DNA of 64,000 nt, taken from contig NZ_JBNFZM010000004.1 of the NCBI RefSeq assembly GCF_051195235.1, positions 310,001-374,000 of the forward strand. The letters run 5' to 3'. Both the position numbers and the translations under genes were made by a program. The notes below the pieces were generated by a model. That model worked only from the letters and a program-made list of their open reading frames with translations, searched no databases and was not told the origin of the DNA. How positions within the stretch are numbered: the first letter of the stretch is position 1; every line of letters starts with the position of its first letter. Positions 33,956-42,353 of this stretch are shown here, one piece after another. The DNA is from Tateyamaria sp947503385. GTDB taxonomy: Bacteria; Pseudomonadota; Alphaproteobacteria; Rhodobacterales; Rhodobacteraceae.

Positions 33956-36900
33956 TGGCCCTGTTGCACATTCTCCGCGCCAGTGTCGTGGCGCTGGTCC
34001 TGATCTGGGCTGCGGTCGCGCAGGCGCAAGAACGGGCACAGGACGGCCCGGCATTGTCCGAAGACTTGGCCGAAGAAAGCGATCAGGGCTTTCTCGCCGG
34101 TCTGCTGGAGCAAAGCCTTGGGGGCGAGGGGCGCACGGTGCGTATCACGGGATTTCGTGGCGCGCTTAGCAGCACGGCAGAGATTGACCGCATCACCATT
34201 GCCGACCCGCAGGGCGTCTGGCTGACGATGGATGGCCTGACAATGGAGTGGAGCCGGTCCGCCCTGTTGCGCGGGCGGATCGACATCACCGCGTTGCGGG
34301 CGGATCGCATTGATCTGGAGCGTACACCCGAAACACAGGACGACGGGCTGCCCGAGGCCGAGGCGTCGGGTTTCGCCCTTCCTGATTTGCCGGTGGCCAT
34401 TGATATCAAGGCGTTGGAAGTGGCGCGCTTTACCCTTGGTGCGCCAATCCTTGGCGCACCGGCGGCCCTGTCGCTGTCTGCCGCTGGTCTGTTCGACGAC
34501 ACCACGCTGGCACTGCAATTCAACGCAAACCGGATTGATGGCAGTGACGGCGCATTTGTCATCGACGGTCGCTATGTGCGCGGGCAAGAGCGCCTTGCCC
34601 TGACCCTATCGCTGCGCGAAGGCGAGGGCGGCATCGCCGCACGCCTGCTGAACCTGCCCGATATGCCGTCGGTCGCGCTGCGTGTGGACGGAACCGGCCC
34701 TCTCAGTGACTACGAGATGGAAATCGACCTTGATACGTCCGGAACAGACCGTGTGGATGGCAGCGTTCGCCTATCCGGCGATGATGCGTCCACACGGGTG
34801 TTTGACGTCGATTTGACGGGCGATCTGGCGCCGCTGGTCGCTGCCGAGTTCCGCCCGTTTTTCGGAGCATCCACGAGCCTCGCCGCGCGGGGAAACCGTG
34901 CGGACAACGGCGTGCTGGACCTTGAGGCGCTGTCGCTGCAAACCGGCACGCTGGCCTTGTCGGGCACCCTGCGCCTTGGCGCGGATGGCTGGCCCGAACA
35001 GGCGACGCTGGAAACAGTGCTGCGCGACGAAACAGGTGCCCCTGTAATCTTGCCCATTCCCGGTGCTGCAACGCGCGTGGATCGCGCTGATCTGACGTTG
35101 GCCTATGACGCCGCGACGGATGATGCGTGGCGCATCGGCGGCGTGGTCGAGGGGTTCACATCAGAACATCTGTCGGCTGCGCGGCTCACCTTGGATGGCG
35201 CTGGCCGGATCGAGGACCGCAAGACAATTGATGGGCGGATCGAAGTGGATGCCGAAGCGCTCGCCTTTGTGTCTGACGCGCTGCAACGCGCGGCAGGTGA
35301 TACGCTGAGTGCCGGTGTCGATCTGCGCGTCGCGCAAGGCGTTCCCGTGACCCTGTCAAACCTTGCGATTGCAGGCGAAGACTATCGCCTGACCGGCGAT
35401 ATCGACCTCACCGGACTGGATAGCGGATTTGAAACGGACATCAATCTACGGCTGGAAGCGGATCGGCTGGCCCGGTTTGACCAGTTGGCAGGCGCGGATC
35501 TGCGCGGTGCCGCTGATGTGGCGGTGACGGGCACGTTTGATCTGGGCGGTGCGGCGGACATCCGGCTTGATGGCAGCGCCCGCGATTTGGCGGTTGGTGT
35601 GGCACAGGTGGATGGGCTGTTGGCGGGCGACACCCGACTGACCATCCGCGCCGAACGTGACGGCGATGGCACGCGGTTGCCGCAGGTGGACCTTCGCAAT
35701 GCGCAGCTGTCGCTGTCTGCGCAGGCCACTTTGCAGACCGAAGCGTCGGACGTGGCGTTCGACCTGTCGATACCGGATGGCACCCGCGTTGATCCCACGC
35801 TGACCGGCGCGTTAACGCTGAACGGAACAGCCACGCAACGTGGCGCGGTATGGCGGGTCGCGGCCCGTGCCACTGCACCCTTTGATGCGGTGGCCAATCT
35901 GGATGGCGCAGTGACCGGACCCGCGCCGTCGCTGACCTTTGATCTGTCTTTGCCTGACATGGCCGCCCTCGTGCCCGAGATCAGCGGCCCGCTGCGCATG
36001 GAGGGCACCGCGCGCCCCACGCCTGACGGCTGGCTGCTGGACGCCGCAGCCTCGGGGCCCTTTGCCAGCCGCGCCACTGTGAACGGGCGTGTGACAGGCA
36101 CTGCGGCACCGGATGTGACCTTTGATCTGAATGTGCCAAACATCCGCCCATTGGTGGCAAGTGTCTCCGGCCCAGTCGCCCTTCAAGGTCGCGCGCGTCA
36201 AGGTGCCGACGGGCTGTCTGTCAACTCGACGTTCCGCGGGCCCTATGAGTCCAGCGGCACTGTTGCAGGTCAGCTCACCGGTGCCGCCCCCAGTGTGACC
36301 TATGACTTGCGGTTGCCGAACATCGCCGCACTTGGCAGCCCGGTGGGCGGGCCGCTTTCGGTTTCGGGACGTGCCGATCAGGTGGCGGGCGCGTGGCGCG
36401 TGACCACGGATCTGACCGGTCCGGGCGGCGCGACCGCCGCAATCAGGGGCACGGTCGCCAGCGCGGATGCGGTTGATATCAACGCGCAAGGCACCTTGCC
36501 CTTGGCATTGGCCACGCCTCTCATTGCGCCGCGCAGCCTGCAAGGCACGGCACAGTTCAACCTTACGCATTCTGGTGCTGCGTCGCTGGCCAATCTCAGC
36601 GGCAGGATCACCACGCGCGGCGCACGCCTGTCCGCACCGACCGTCGCCGTTGCGTTGAACGCGCTTGACGCCGACATCACACTGGGCGGCGGGCAGGCAC
36701 AGATTGTCGCCGACGGCGCCGTGTCCAGCGGGGGACAAGTGTCTGTGCGCGGACAGGTGGCCCTTGCCGGGGCGCTGAACAGCGACATTACCGCCACGCT
36801 GAACGATGTGCGTTTGACCGACGCCAACCTCTATGACACGCGGCTCAATGGCGGGCTGAGCCTGCGCGGCCCGCTGAGCGGCGGTGCCCTCATCGCAGGT

Positions 36901-37764
36901 CAGATCGACGTGGGCGAGACGCAGGTACAGGTGCCCAACGCCACTGGTGGCGGGTTCAGTATTATCCCGGAGATCACCCATGTCGGCGCACCACGGGATG
37001 TCCGTCAGACCATCGCCCGCGCCGGACTGAACCAACAAACCAGTGAGACCGCCTCGGGTGCGGGGCCGGGCTTTGGCCTCAACCTGACCATGAGTGCGCC
37101 ATCGCGCGTGTTTGTGCGGGGCCGGGGGCTGGACGCGGAACTGGGTGGGCGCGTGACCCTGCGCGGCACCACCAACAACGTCATATCCCTTGGACGGTTC
37201 GAATTGATCCGCGGGCGTCTCGACGTTCTTGGCAAGCGGTTCGTGTTGGATGAAGGCAGCGTGAGCCTGCAAGGCCAGCTTGACCCTTTCATACGCTTTG
37301 TCGCCTCGACCTCGACCACGACCGGCTCGGCCAGCGTCATCATTCAGGGGCCAGCCACCTCACCGCAAGTCACCTTTGAAGCCACCCCAGAAGCGCCACA
37401 GGACGAGGTGCTGGCGCAGATATTCTTTGGGCGGTCGCTTGGGACATTGTCGCCATTTCAGGCGCTGCAACTGGCGGGGGCCGTCGCCCAACTGGCCGGG
37501 CAGGGCGGCGAGGGGATCGTGTCGCGGCTGCGCCGCAACTTTGGTCTGGATGACCTCGACATCACCACCGATGACGAAGGCCGAACCGGATTGCGGTTTG
37601 GCAAGTACCTGTCGGAGAACGTGTATACAGACGTTACTGTAGGTGACAACGAAAGCGCCGGGGTGTCGCTGAACGTGGACCTGACACCCAACCTGACCGC
37701 CCGCGGGACGCAAAAGGCGGATGGGAACAGCTCGATCGGGATCTTCTTTGAGCGGGACTACTAG
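33955..37764 (+). CDS. tamB: Translocation and assembly module protein TamB
   Basis: TamB is a long inner-membrane-anchored AsmA-like protein that bridges the periplasm. The 1269-residue chain has an N-terminal anchor (MALLHILRASVVALVLIWAAVAQA), repeated beta-taco-type segments (PSLTFDLSLPDMAALVPEISGPLRMEG, then similar units near 740 and 800) and a TamB C-terminal domain (FELIRGRLDVLGKRFVLDEGSVSLQGQLDPFIRF to IGIFFERDY). I start at the ATG 33955, not the TTG one codon earlier. The integrative element begins 30 bases after its stop. Confidence 0.94.
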   Translation: MALLHILRASVVALVLIWAAVAQAQERAQDGPALSEDLAEESDQGFLAGLLEQSLGGEGRTVRITGFRGALSSTAEIDRITIADPQGVWLTMDGLTMEWSRSALLRGRIDITALRADRIDLERTPETQDDGLPEAEASGFALPDLPVAIDIKALEVARFTLGAPILGAPAALSLSAAGLFDDTTLALQFNANRIDGSDGAFVIDGRYVRGQERLALTLSLREGEGGIAARLLNLPDMPSVALRVDGTGPLSDYEMEIDLDTSGTDRVDGSVRLSGDDASTRVFDVDLTGDLAPLVAAEFRPFFGASTSLAARGNRADNGVLDLEALSLQTGTLALSGTLRLGADGWPEQATLETVLRDETGAPVILPIPGAATRVDRADLTLAYDAATDDAWRIGGVVEGFTSEHLSAARLTLDGAGRIEDRKTIDGRIEVDAEALAFVSDALQRAAGDTLSAGVDLRVAQGVPVTLSNLAIAGEDYRLTGDIDLTGLDSGFETDINLRLEADRLARFDQLAGADLRGAADVAVTGTFDLGGAADIRLDGSARDLAVGVAQVDGLLAGDTRLTIRAERDGDGTRLPQVDLRNAQLSLSAQATLQTEASDVAFDLSIPDGTRVDPTLTGALTLNGTATQRGAVWRVAARATAPFDAVANLDGAVTGPAPSLTFDLSLPDMAALVPEISGPLRMEGTARPTPDGWLLDAAASGPFASRATVNGRVTGTAAPDVTFDLNVPNIRPLVASVSGPVALQGRARQGADGLSVNSTFRGPYESSGTVAGQLTGAAPSVTYDLRLPNIAALGSPVGGPLSVSGRADQVAGAWRVTTDLTGPGGATAAIRGTVASADAVDINAQGTLPLALATPLIAPRSLQGTAQFNLTHSGAASLANLSGRITTRGARLSAPTVAVALNALDADITLGGGQAQIVADGAVSSGGQVSVRGQVALAGALNSDITATLNDVRLTDANLYDTRLNGGLSLRGPLSGGALIAGQIDVGETQVQVPNATGGGFSIIPEITHVGAPRDVRQTIARAGLNQQTSETASGAGPGFGLNLTMSAPSRVFVRGRGLDAELGGRVTLRGTTNNVISLGRFELIRGRLDVLGKRFVLDEGSVSLQGQLDPFIRFVASTSTTTGSASVIIQGPATSPQVTFEATPEAPQDEVLAQIFFGRSLGTLSPFQALQLAGAVAQLAGQGGEGIVSRLRRNFGLDDLDITTDDEGRTGLRFGKYLSENVYTDVTVGDNESAGVSLNVDLTPNLTARGTQKADGNSSIGIFFERDY

Positions 37765-37793
37765 GCGCAAGCCACGCAGAAACAGGTGAGATA

Positions 37794-37807
37794 TGGCGGA
37801 GAGACAG
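37794..37807. repeat. Left attachment site (att core repeat)
   Basis: TGGCGGAGAGACAG matches exactly the complement of the last 14 bases (including CCA) of tRNA-Ser at the other end. Bases just outside the repeat differ, so the match ends sharply. It lies 30 bases after the tamB stop, where the tRNA would have stood before insertion. Confidence 0.88.
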
Positions 37808-37817
37808 TCGGGCGCTA

Positions 37818-37979
37818 GTGGACCTTCTACGTTTTTCACCATGTTTCTAGCCGTCGCTTAGACTCTGATTTTTTCTTGTGTTTCCATTCGGTTACCGTAG
37901 GTGGCCCGTAAGTCGTTGGATTTGTTCGACGGAGTGTTTCGGACCGCAACGGCGAAAAAAGTGGACCTCAAGTGGACCT
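37818..37979 (+). repeat. GTGGACCT repeats, left end (probable integrase arm-type sites)
   Basis: GTGGACCT occurs at 37818-37825 and as a tandem pair 11 bases apart at 37961-37968 and 37972-37979. The pair and its flanks (AAAAGTGGACCTCA..., 37957-37979) recur with one mismatch in 23 bases at 53683-53705 near the right end. Paired short repeats inside both att sites are what arm-type integrase sites look like. Confidence 0.7.
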
Positions 37980-37993
37980 TGAAAGAAAAAATC

Positions 37994-39223
37994 ATGCTGA
38001 GAAACGTCACAAAAGACACCCAACTTCGTGCCCTGCCGAAGGGCGTTCACGGGATTGTCGTCGGGCTGCGGTTCAAGGCCAACGGCGACGGCACCGGTAG
38101 CTGGCAAGGCCGGTATCGTGTCGGGCCGCGCACCGTGACCATGTCGCTCGGAACCTACCCGTTGAACAAACTTTCGGCGGTGCGCGACGAACACCTGCAA
38201 AACCAACTCGACGCAAAGAAGGGGATCAACCCGAAGGCCGAACAAGAGGCCGAAGTGCAAGCGAACCTGAACGCTTCGACGTCGTTCCGTACGATCCTGC
38301 CGATGGCGTACGAGGACATTCGCGCCGGTTGGAAAAACGGCGGCAAAGGGTACGGGTTTCAGACGAAGATGGACGACGTCGTTCTGCCCGCAATTGGCGA
38401 CATGCCCGTGGATCAGATCAAGCCCCGCGACCTCGCCAACATGTGCCGCAAGCTGTGGCACGACAAGTACCCGACGGTCGACAAGGCGCTGTTGTTCACC
38501 GGTCAGGTTCTCGCATGGGCCGAAGACAACGACTACGGCGCAGACGGCGGTGCAGCCCGAAGAGCGCGCAAAATTCTCGGAAAGACCCGGTACGAACAGG
38601 TCAACGTGAAATCCATGTCCTACGAAGTCGTCCCGGCCTTCTATGCGTCTCTTGGCGAAAGCCTGAGCGACCTTGCGCTGCGGTTCTTGATCCTGACCGT
38701 CGTGCGCCCCGACAATGCTGCGTCGGCCCGCTATGACCAACTAGAAGGCGACGTTTGGCACTTACAACCGTCCGACATGAAACGTCACGCCGACCACTGG
38801 GTGCCGCTGTCCGACGAAGCCCTGCGCGTTCTCGAACTTGCTGAACCGCAGGCGGCAAAACACCGTGAAGTCGCGGGCTTGCCACACAAGTACCTGTTCC
38901 CGTCGGCACAAGCGTACAAGACGGGCAAGGTGTCTGCGAACGACTGGACGCAATCACTACGCCGCAACAAAATGAACGCTACCGCGCATGGGTTTCGCAG
39001 TTCGTTCAAGATGTGGGCCGAACTGACGACCCCGTTTGAAAGTGTCCTGATCGAAGAAGCGTTGCACCATCGTGCACGCGGCGACGTCGAACAGGCGTAC
39101 ATTCGCGGCACCCTGTGCGAACTGCGTCGTCCGCTCATGCAGCAGTGGGCCAATTTTGTAGTTGGCAAAGAGAAGGCCAACGTACTTGACCTCGACGAAA
39201 TGCGCCGTTTGCGGGCGGCGTGA
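37994..39223 (+). CDS. int: Tyrosine recombinase / integrase (P4-like)
   Basis: From the ATG at 37994 the protein has 409 residues: an N-terminal arm-binding domain (GLRFKANGDGTGSWQGRYRVGPRTVTMSLGTYP), a core-binding helical domain and the catalytic domain. Visible catalytic residues are Arg238 (LTVVRPDNAA), Lys near 263 (PSDMKRH), His332 and Arg335 (AHGFRSSF), His358/359 and Tyr369 (DVEQAYIRG). A GTG at 37901 gives 31 more residues but would place the arm-site repeat inside coding sequence, so I prefer the ATG. It is read inward from the left att site and should drive integration into, and excision from, tRNA-Ser. Confidence 0.92.
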   Translation: MLRNVTKDTQLRALPKGVHGIVVGLRFKANGDGTGSWQGRYRVGPRTVTMSLGTYPLNKLSAVRDEHLQNQLDAKKGINPKAEQEAEVQANLNASTSFRTILPMAYEDIRAGWKNGGKGYGFQTKMDDVVLPAIGDMPVDQIKPRDLANMCRKLWHDKYPTVDKALLFTGQVLAWAEDNDYGADGGAARRARKILGKTRYEQVNVKSMSYEVVPAFYASLGESLSDLALRFLILTVVRPDNAASARYDQLEGDVWHLQPSDMKRHADHWVPLSDEALRVLELAEPQAAKHREVAGLPHKYLFPSAQAYKTGKVSANDWTQSLRRNKMNATAHGFRSSFKMWAELTTPFESVLIEEALHHRARGDVEQAYIRGTLCELRRPLMQQWANFVVGKEKANVLDLDEMRRLRAA

Positions 39224-39342
39224 CGCTCACGAATTGTTTCAAGCCACAGCGAAAACGTGTCCCATAATGTGCCATTGAATTGCAGTCGTATGCACACGTT
39301 TCGCTGTGGATAAATAACTGGTTGTATTGCCGATTTTGTTCG

Positions 39343-39375
39343 CCTTTCTGAGGGTCACAGACCGTCAGAAAGGAG
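39343..39375 (+). promoter_or_regulatory. Hairpin overlapping the excisionase ribosome site
   Basis: CCTTTCTGA (39343-39351) pairs with TCAGAAAGG (39365-39373) around a 13-base loop. The 3' arm runs into the AGGAG ribosome site (39371-39375) of the next gene, so folding would hide it. No T-run follows, which argues against a terminator. Translational control of the excisionase is inferred. Confidence 0.5.
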
Positions 39376-39381
39376 TTCATT

Positions 39382-39573
39382 ATAGCCAAAAAGTATCTCG
39401 ACATTCACAAGTTGTCGGAAAAACTTTCAGGCCGTTCAATTTCTGCACTCGAACGCGACATGCGTAACGACCCCAAATTTCCCCACGCGATCAAACTAGG
39501 GCGCATTCGGTTTTGGGATGAAGACGCGATCGACGAGTACATGGAACAACGCGGCAAAGATCAAGCCGGATAA
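39382..39573 (+). CDS. AlpA/excisionase-like DNA-binding protein
   Basis: The frame encodes about 63 residues, KKYLDIHKLSEKLSGRSISALERDMRNDPKFPHAIKLGRIRFWDEDAIDEYMEQRG, an AlpA/MerR-type winged helix (helix-turn-helix at LSEKLSGRSISALERD, wing at IKLGRIRFWDEDAI). Such proteins switch satellite or prophage excision and integrase expression. There is no ATG, GTG or TTG upstream; AGGAG stands 6 bases before ATA (39382) and 3 bases before ATT (39379), so a rare start codon is likely. A TTG ten codons in would remove part of the domain. A strong hairpin follows the stop. Confidence 0.75.
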   Translation: MAKKYLDIHKLSEKLSGRSISALERDMRNDPKFPHAIKLGRIRFWDEDAIDEYMEQRGKDQAG

Positions 39574-39580
39574 AACGCGA

Positions 39581-39616
39581 AACCCCCGGCCTCACACGCG
39601 ACCGGGGGTTTCATTT
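39581..39616 (+). terminator. Terminator-like hairpin after the excisionase gene
   Basis: AACCCCCGG (39581-39589) and CCGGGGGTT (39602-39610) form a perfect 9-bp stem with a 12-base loop, followed by TCATTTG, a weak T-tract. It starts 8 bases after the stop codon. Confidence 0.7.
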
Positions 39617-39647
39617 GTTCGCACCCTAACTCCACAAAGAGCAACAC

Positions 39648-40262
39648 ATGCACGATACCCCTACGCCCGCTGCCCAGCAAGCCATTGGCCCGTTTTCGGC
39701 GCTAAAATCAGACGAACAACGTGTGGTCGCTGAGGCGGCAAAAATCGTCGTTGCGGAAATCGACCGTCACGTCGACCGCCGCGAACGTAAAGTTGTGAAG
39801 CTGTTCGACGATCAAGCGACATTTCAAGTCGACCAGACAGCCCTAGACGCAATCGCAGTCATGTTCATGTCAATGGACGGTCTGACCGCCGAAGCGCGAC
39901 GCAAGCTGATTGCCGACCTGCGCCGCGTCCAAAAACAGGCCTGTAATGACGTAGCGTTCAGTACCGCGATTTCGCTGGCTGCATTGCCCGAGAACGCCGA
40001 ACACGTGACCTTGTTTGCGGGCAAAGCCCTGCCTGACCTAGACGCCGGGTTCGACCGCTACATCGCCCGCATTCAGGACAAGGCAAAGAAGGGGCCGCAC
40101 GAAGCCGCGTACCACCTCGCAAGTCTGTTTGCCCAGTTTGGTATGCCCGTGTCGGCAAGCCGCCGGTCGCGGTTCGTGCACGTTCTGGGCGACGTTTTCC
40201 GCGCGTGGGGTGTCAGTTTTGACCCCAAAAACGCGGCGCAATCACTAACGCGTTCAAAATAA
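39648..40262 (+). CDS. Hypothetical protein of the integrative element
   Basis: The 204-residue soluble protein has no signal or membrane segment. It is mostly helical in appearance, with a charged stretch (IVVAEIDRHVDRRERKVVKLFDDQATF) and a helix-rich C-terminus (DLDAGFDRYIARIQDKAKKGPHEAAYHLASLFAQFGMPVSASRRSRFVHVLGDVFRAWGVSFDP). I do not recognise the family. Its position between the excisionase and the structured gene-free region suggests an early function such as replication or regulation, but nothing specific shows this. Confidence 0.68.
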   Translation: MHDTPTPAAQQAIGPFSALKSDEQRVVAEAAKIVVAEIDRHVDRRERKVVKLFDDQATFQVDQTALDAIAVMFMSMDGLTAEARRKLIADLRRVQKQACNDVAFSTAISLAALPENAEHVTLFAGKALPDLDAGFDRYIARIQDKAKKGPHEAAYHLASLFAQFGMPVSASRRSRFVHVLGDVFRAWGVSFDPKNAAQSLTRSK

Positions 40263-40275
40263 ACAACCTTTTGCA

Positions 40276-40870
40276 CCTCAAAATGGACCGAAAAATCGCA
40301 CGATTTGAGGCGCAGACATGGGGCCGGATCGGTGAATAATTGCGGTCGATCTGTTTTTTGCGACCGACAGCACAGTCGACCGCACCACGAAAAGAGCCGA
40401 GGCCACCCAACACGGCCCCGGCTCAACGACACAATCAGGTTCATGCGACTGGTTCCCTGACGTGTCCCCGGAATAGCAAGACCGCCGTTCCCAGTCAAAG
40501 CCAGTCGCCACGGTTCAGCCGGGTTCCCGTGACAAACCCGCCCAAAGTGATCTGGCCCCGCCTATCGGAAATCAGGGGCAACGAAAAATCGCAGGCGCTG
40601 TCGGCCCCTGACAACTTGCGGCCTTGGAAACAGGGAAACCCCCGAAAGGGTCAAAGTCGGGATCGGAATGACTGACCGGGTGACCGCCGAAGCATTTCAG
40701 GACCGTGGCGCAGCCCAAAATGCGCCAGCGAGGGACGGTAGAAATACCGTCAGGGCGAGCGAAAGCGACCCCAAAGGACAACCAAGTATCGGGGCAGGTC
40801 GTGAGCCTGTCCGGGGCTGGTCACCCCCCTTGGACGCCCCTACGGCCTTATCCAAGGCGAGAAAGGGGCG
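40276..40870 (+). ncRNA. Candidate large structured RNA with a 3' pseudoknot
   Basis: No convincing protein frame exists in these ~630 bases, but many helices do. Examples: GAGCCG/CGGCTC extended by GGCC/GGCC (40394-40424); GCGACTGG (40445-40452) with CCAGTCGC (40501-40508); TCAGGGGC (40572-40579) with GCCCCTGA (40604-40611); GACGGTA-GAAA-TACCGTC (40734-40751); CCC-GAAA-GGG (40641-40650); GC-GAAA-GC inside GGG/CCC (40753-40771); GGGCAGG with CCTGTCC (40792-40812). It ends with two interlocked 7-bp stems, CCTTGGA/TCCAAGG (40828-40834, 40851-40857) and CGCCCCT/AGGGGCG (40835-40841, 40864-40870), an H-type pseudoknot. Several loops are GNRA. The family is not identified; a cis-acting packaging or replication region is the alternative. 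Confidence 0.5.
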
Positions 40871-40892
40871 AAGCTATGGGAGAAAGTGAATT

Positions 40893-41147
40893 TTGACAGA
40901 CATTTATACGACTTTACACCATCGCGCCTTTCACCTGCGCTCACGCCGTGCGTCAGAGGCCGAATGGGTCGACCTGTTGCACGATCAGGCGGTGACGGAC
41001 TCGGCGCGTGCGGTGCGGGATTTCATCGAACAGCGAAACCGTGTCGTCGAACAGGCGGATCGTCGGGGCCGCAAGCCTTTGCCGCGTTTGGTGCGGATCG
41101 AAGAAAACGGCCAGATCTACATTCAACCGGAGGGGTTCAAACCGTGA
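40893..41147 (+). CDS. Small hypothetical protein
   Basis: The 84-residue basic protein, TDIYTTLHHRAFHLRSRRASEAEWVDLLHDQAVTDSARAVRDFIEQRNRVVEQADRRGRKPLPRLVRIEENGQIYIQPEGFKP, starts at a TTG with GGGAGAAAG upstream. The next gene's GTG overlaps its stop (GTGA). The charged helix and C-terminal strand pair resemble small phage proteins, but I do not recognise it. It begins just 22 bases after the pseudoknot of the gene-free region, which could therefore influence its translation. Confidence 0.6.
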   Translation: MTDIYTTLHHRAFHLRSRRASEAEWVDLLHDQAVTDSARAVRDFIEQRNRVVEQADRRGRKPLPRLVRIEENGQIYIQPEGFKP

Positions 41148-41473
41148 CGTCGATCTATCAAACGCACTTGTCGCGTCGTCGCCTCGACCTAATCCCCAGC
41201 AAATGCGCCGACGGGGTTGTCACATTCCGGTCCGGTCGGATCACTGTTGGCTGGGACGGGGCGGATTTCACACCGGGCGAAATATACTCTCTGCACACAC
41301 ACAGACCCGATGTTTTCGATAACCTGCGTGCCTTTTTTGCTGACGTATTGGCCGGTCGAACGGGTCGAGGCAATCGCGGGACGTCGTCCGAGGATCGTAT
41401 TCGGCGGCTGACCCCTCAAAAATCGCCCACGTGGGGCCATCTCGCCTTTTCGGCAGGGGTAGGCCCAGATTGA
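41144..41473 (+). CDS. Hypothetical protein
   Basis: This frame encodes 109 residues from a GTG that overlaps the previous stop. The sequence TSIYQTHLSRRRLDLIPSKCADGVVTFRSGRITVGWDGADFTPGEIYSLHTHRPDVFDNLRAFFADVLAGR is beta-rich with a helix after it, then a basic low-complexity tail. No family is recognised. The tail is less protein-like, so a shorter true gene is possible. Confidence 0.5.
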   Translation: MTSIYQTHLSRRRLDLIPSKCADGVVTFRSGRITVGWDGADFTPGEIYSLHTHRPDVFDNLRAFFADVLAGRTGRGNRGTSSEDRIRRLTPQKSPTWGHLAFSAGVGPD

Positions 41474-41514
41474 GACTACCGGCCCTGTGTGTGTCAGAAA
41501 TTCAGGGGGTCGTC

Positions 41515-41796
41515 ATGACCGTAATCGACGAAATCGAACGGATACCACTCGACCGCGCATTTGTGCGCCGAGATATCCCCGCGATTGACTTCCTGCGTCA
41601 GCGAATGCCGTTCGCGAGTGAAGCGCAGTACGTCGCGGGCCTCGAACGCGCGGTCGACGCTGTCGAAGACCTCACATGGCGAAACACGCCTGAAGGTCAG
41701 GTTCGGTGTGACCACGTGTGGCGCTGGTTGTCGGCGCACCTCGACGACGTCGAACGCAAGCGCCGTGTGCGGGCGTCTATGCGGGTCGTCGAGTGA
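41515..41796 (+). CDS. Small hypothetical protein
   Basis: The 93-residue charged protein starts at the ATG 41515 with AGGGGGTC five bases upstream (MTVIDEIERIPLDRAFVRRDIPAIDFLRQRMPFASEAQYVAGLERAVDAVEDLTWRN). It is probably helical; no signal, membrane segment or known motif is visible. It is followed by the iteron-like repeats, after which the head genes begin. Confidence 0.6.
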   Translation: MTVIDEIERIPLDRAFVRRDIPAIDFLRQRMPFASEAQYVAGLERAVDAVEDLTWRNTPEGQVRCDHVWRWLSAHLDDVERKRRVRASMRVVE

Positions 41797-41801
41797 GAAA
41801 T

Positions 41802-41855
41802 ACCGACAAAAATCGCGAAGGACCGCGACAAACCGCGAAGGACCGACAAGGGGTC
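41802..41855 (+). repeat. 20-bp iteron-like direct repeats
   Basis: Two adjacent 20-base units (41802-41821 and 41822-41841) share 16 bases, each starting ACCG and ending CGCGAAGG. A third partial unit begins ACCGACAAGG at 41842. They are in the 122-base gap before the structural genes. Tandem repeats of this length are typical of replication-initiator or terminase recognition sites; which applies here is unknown. Confidence 0.5.
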
Positions 41856-41918
41856 TTTTGACCGGTCGTCAAAGTTCCGATCAATGGGTGGCCAAGCGTT
41901 CAAAACCCTTGGTAACCC

Positions 41919-42353
41919 ATGGCCACCACTCGCATTTCTGTCGCAACGACTTGGACCAGCTTAGGGTCGGGACCGATGGCCGTCGGGCTGAACCGGGGCC
42001 GAATGTTCTTCGCCGCGCAGACGACAGCGCCCACGGACGACCGCACGGGCTATTTGCACGCCGCGCAGGGCCAGACCCGGCTGGTGTCCTTCGCAAGCAC
42101 TGACACCGTCTGGGCGCGCGCTGTCGAGGCCACGACGACTATCCTGCGGGTCACCGGCGTTCTGACCTCGACCACTCGCGACCCCGCGACCGTCACAAGC
42201 TATTCCCTCTACGCCGAATTGCCTGACCCGACGACGGTCGAGGCGGGGACCATCGCGACAGTTCTTGCCGATCCGGTCGACGTCCTGCGCGGGCTGCATA
42301 TCGCAATCGGACCCGTCGGCGGGAACGCTGAATATTGGACGGCGGCGTCATGA
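41919..42353 (+). CDS. Beta-rich hypothetical protein, probable phage structural protein (paralogue A)
   Basis: The 144-residue protein is Thr/Ala/Gly rich and beta-strand rich (TTWTSLGSGPMAVGLNRGRMFFAAQTTAPTDDRTGYLHAAQGQTRLVSFASTDTVWARAVEATTTILRV). Its core aligns with the next protein: WT-x-(L/I)G(S/T)GP, GR, PTD, AQGQ and F-x-(S/N) recur in the same order. It lacks a signal peptide. Placed directly ahead of portal, it may be a decoration or head-accessory protein; this is inference from position and composition. Confidence 0.68.
   Translation: MATTRISVATTWTSLGSGPMAVGLNRGRMFFAAQTTAPTDDRTGYLHAAQGQTRLVSFASTDTVWARAVEATTTILRVTGVLTSTTRDPATVTSYSLYAELPDPTTVEAGTIATVLADPVDVLRGLHIAIGPVGGNAEYWTAAS

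Noticed and set aside
37901..37993. GTG at 37901 as the integrase start
   Set aside because: It lacks a ribosome site and would make the end-repeated GTGGACCT block coding; the ATG at 37994 keeps the full arm-binding domain.
40276..40870. Assignment of the structured region to GOLLD, ROOL, HEARO or a group I/II intron
   Set aside because: None of the conserved core sequences I know (for example group II domain V or an HNH partner gene) is visible; a covariance search is needed.
40340..40889. Open frames inside the gene-free stretch (111 and 73 codons)
   Set aside because: They are Arg/Pro/Ser-rich without motif or ribosome site, and cut across the predicted helices; structure explains the sequence better.
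41802..41855. The 20-bp repeats as a CRISPR array
   Set aside because: Units are contiguous without spacers, few and imperfect, and no cas genes occur.
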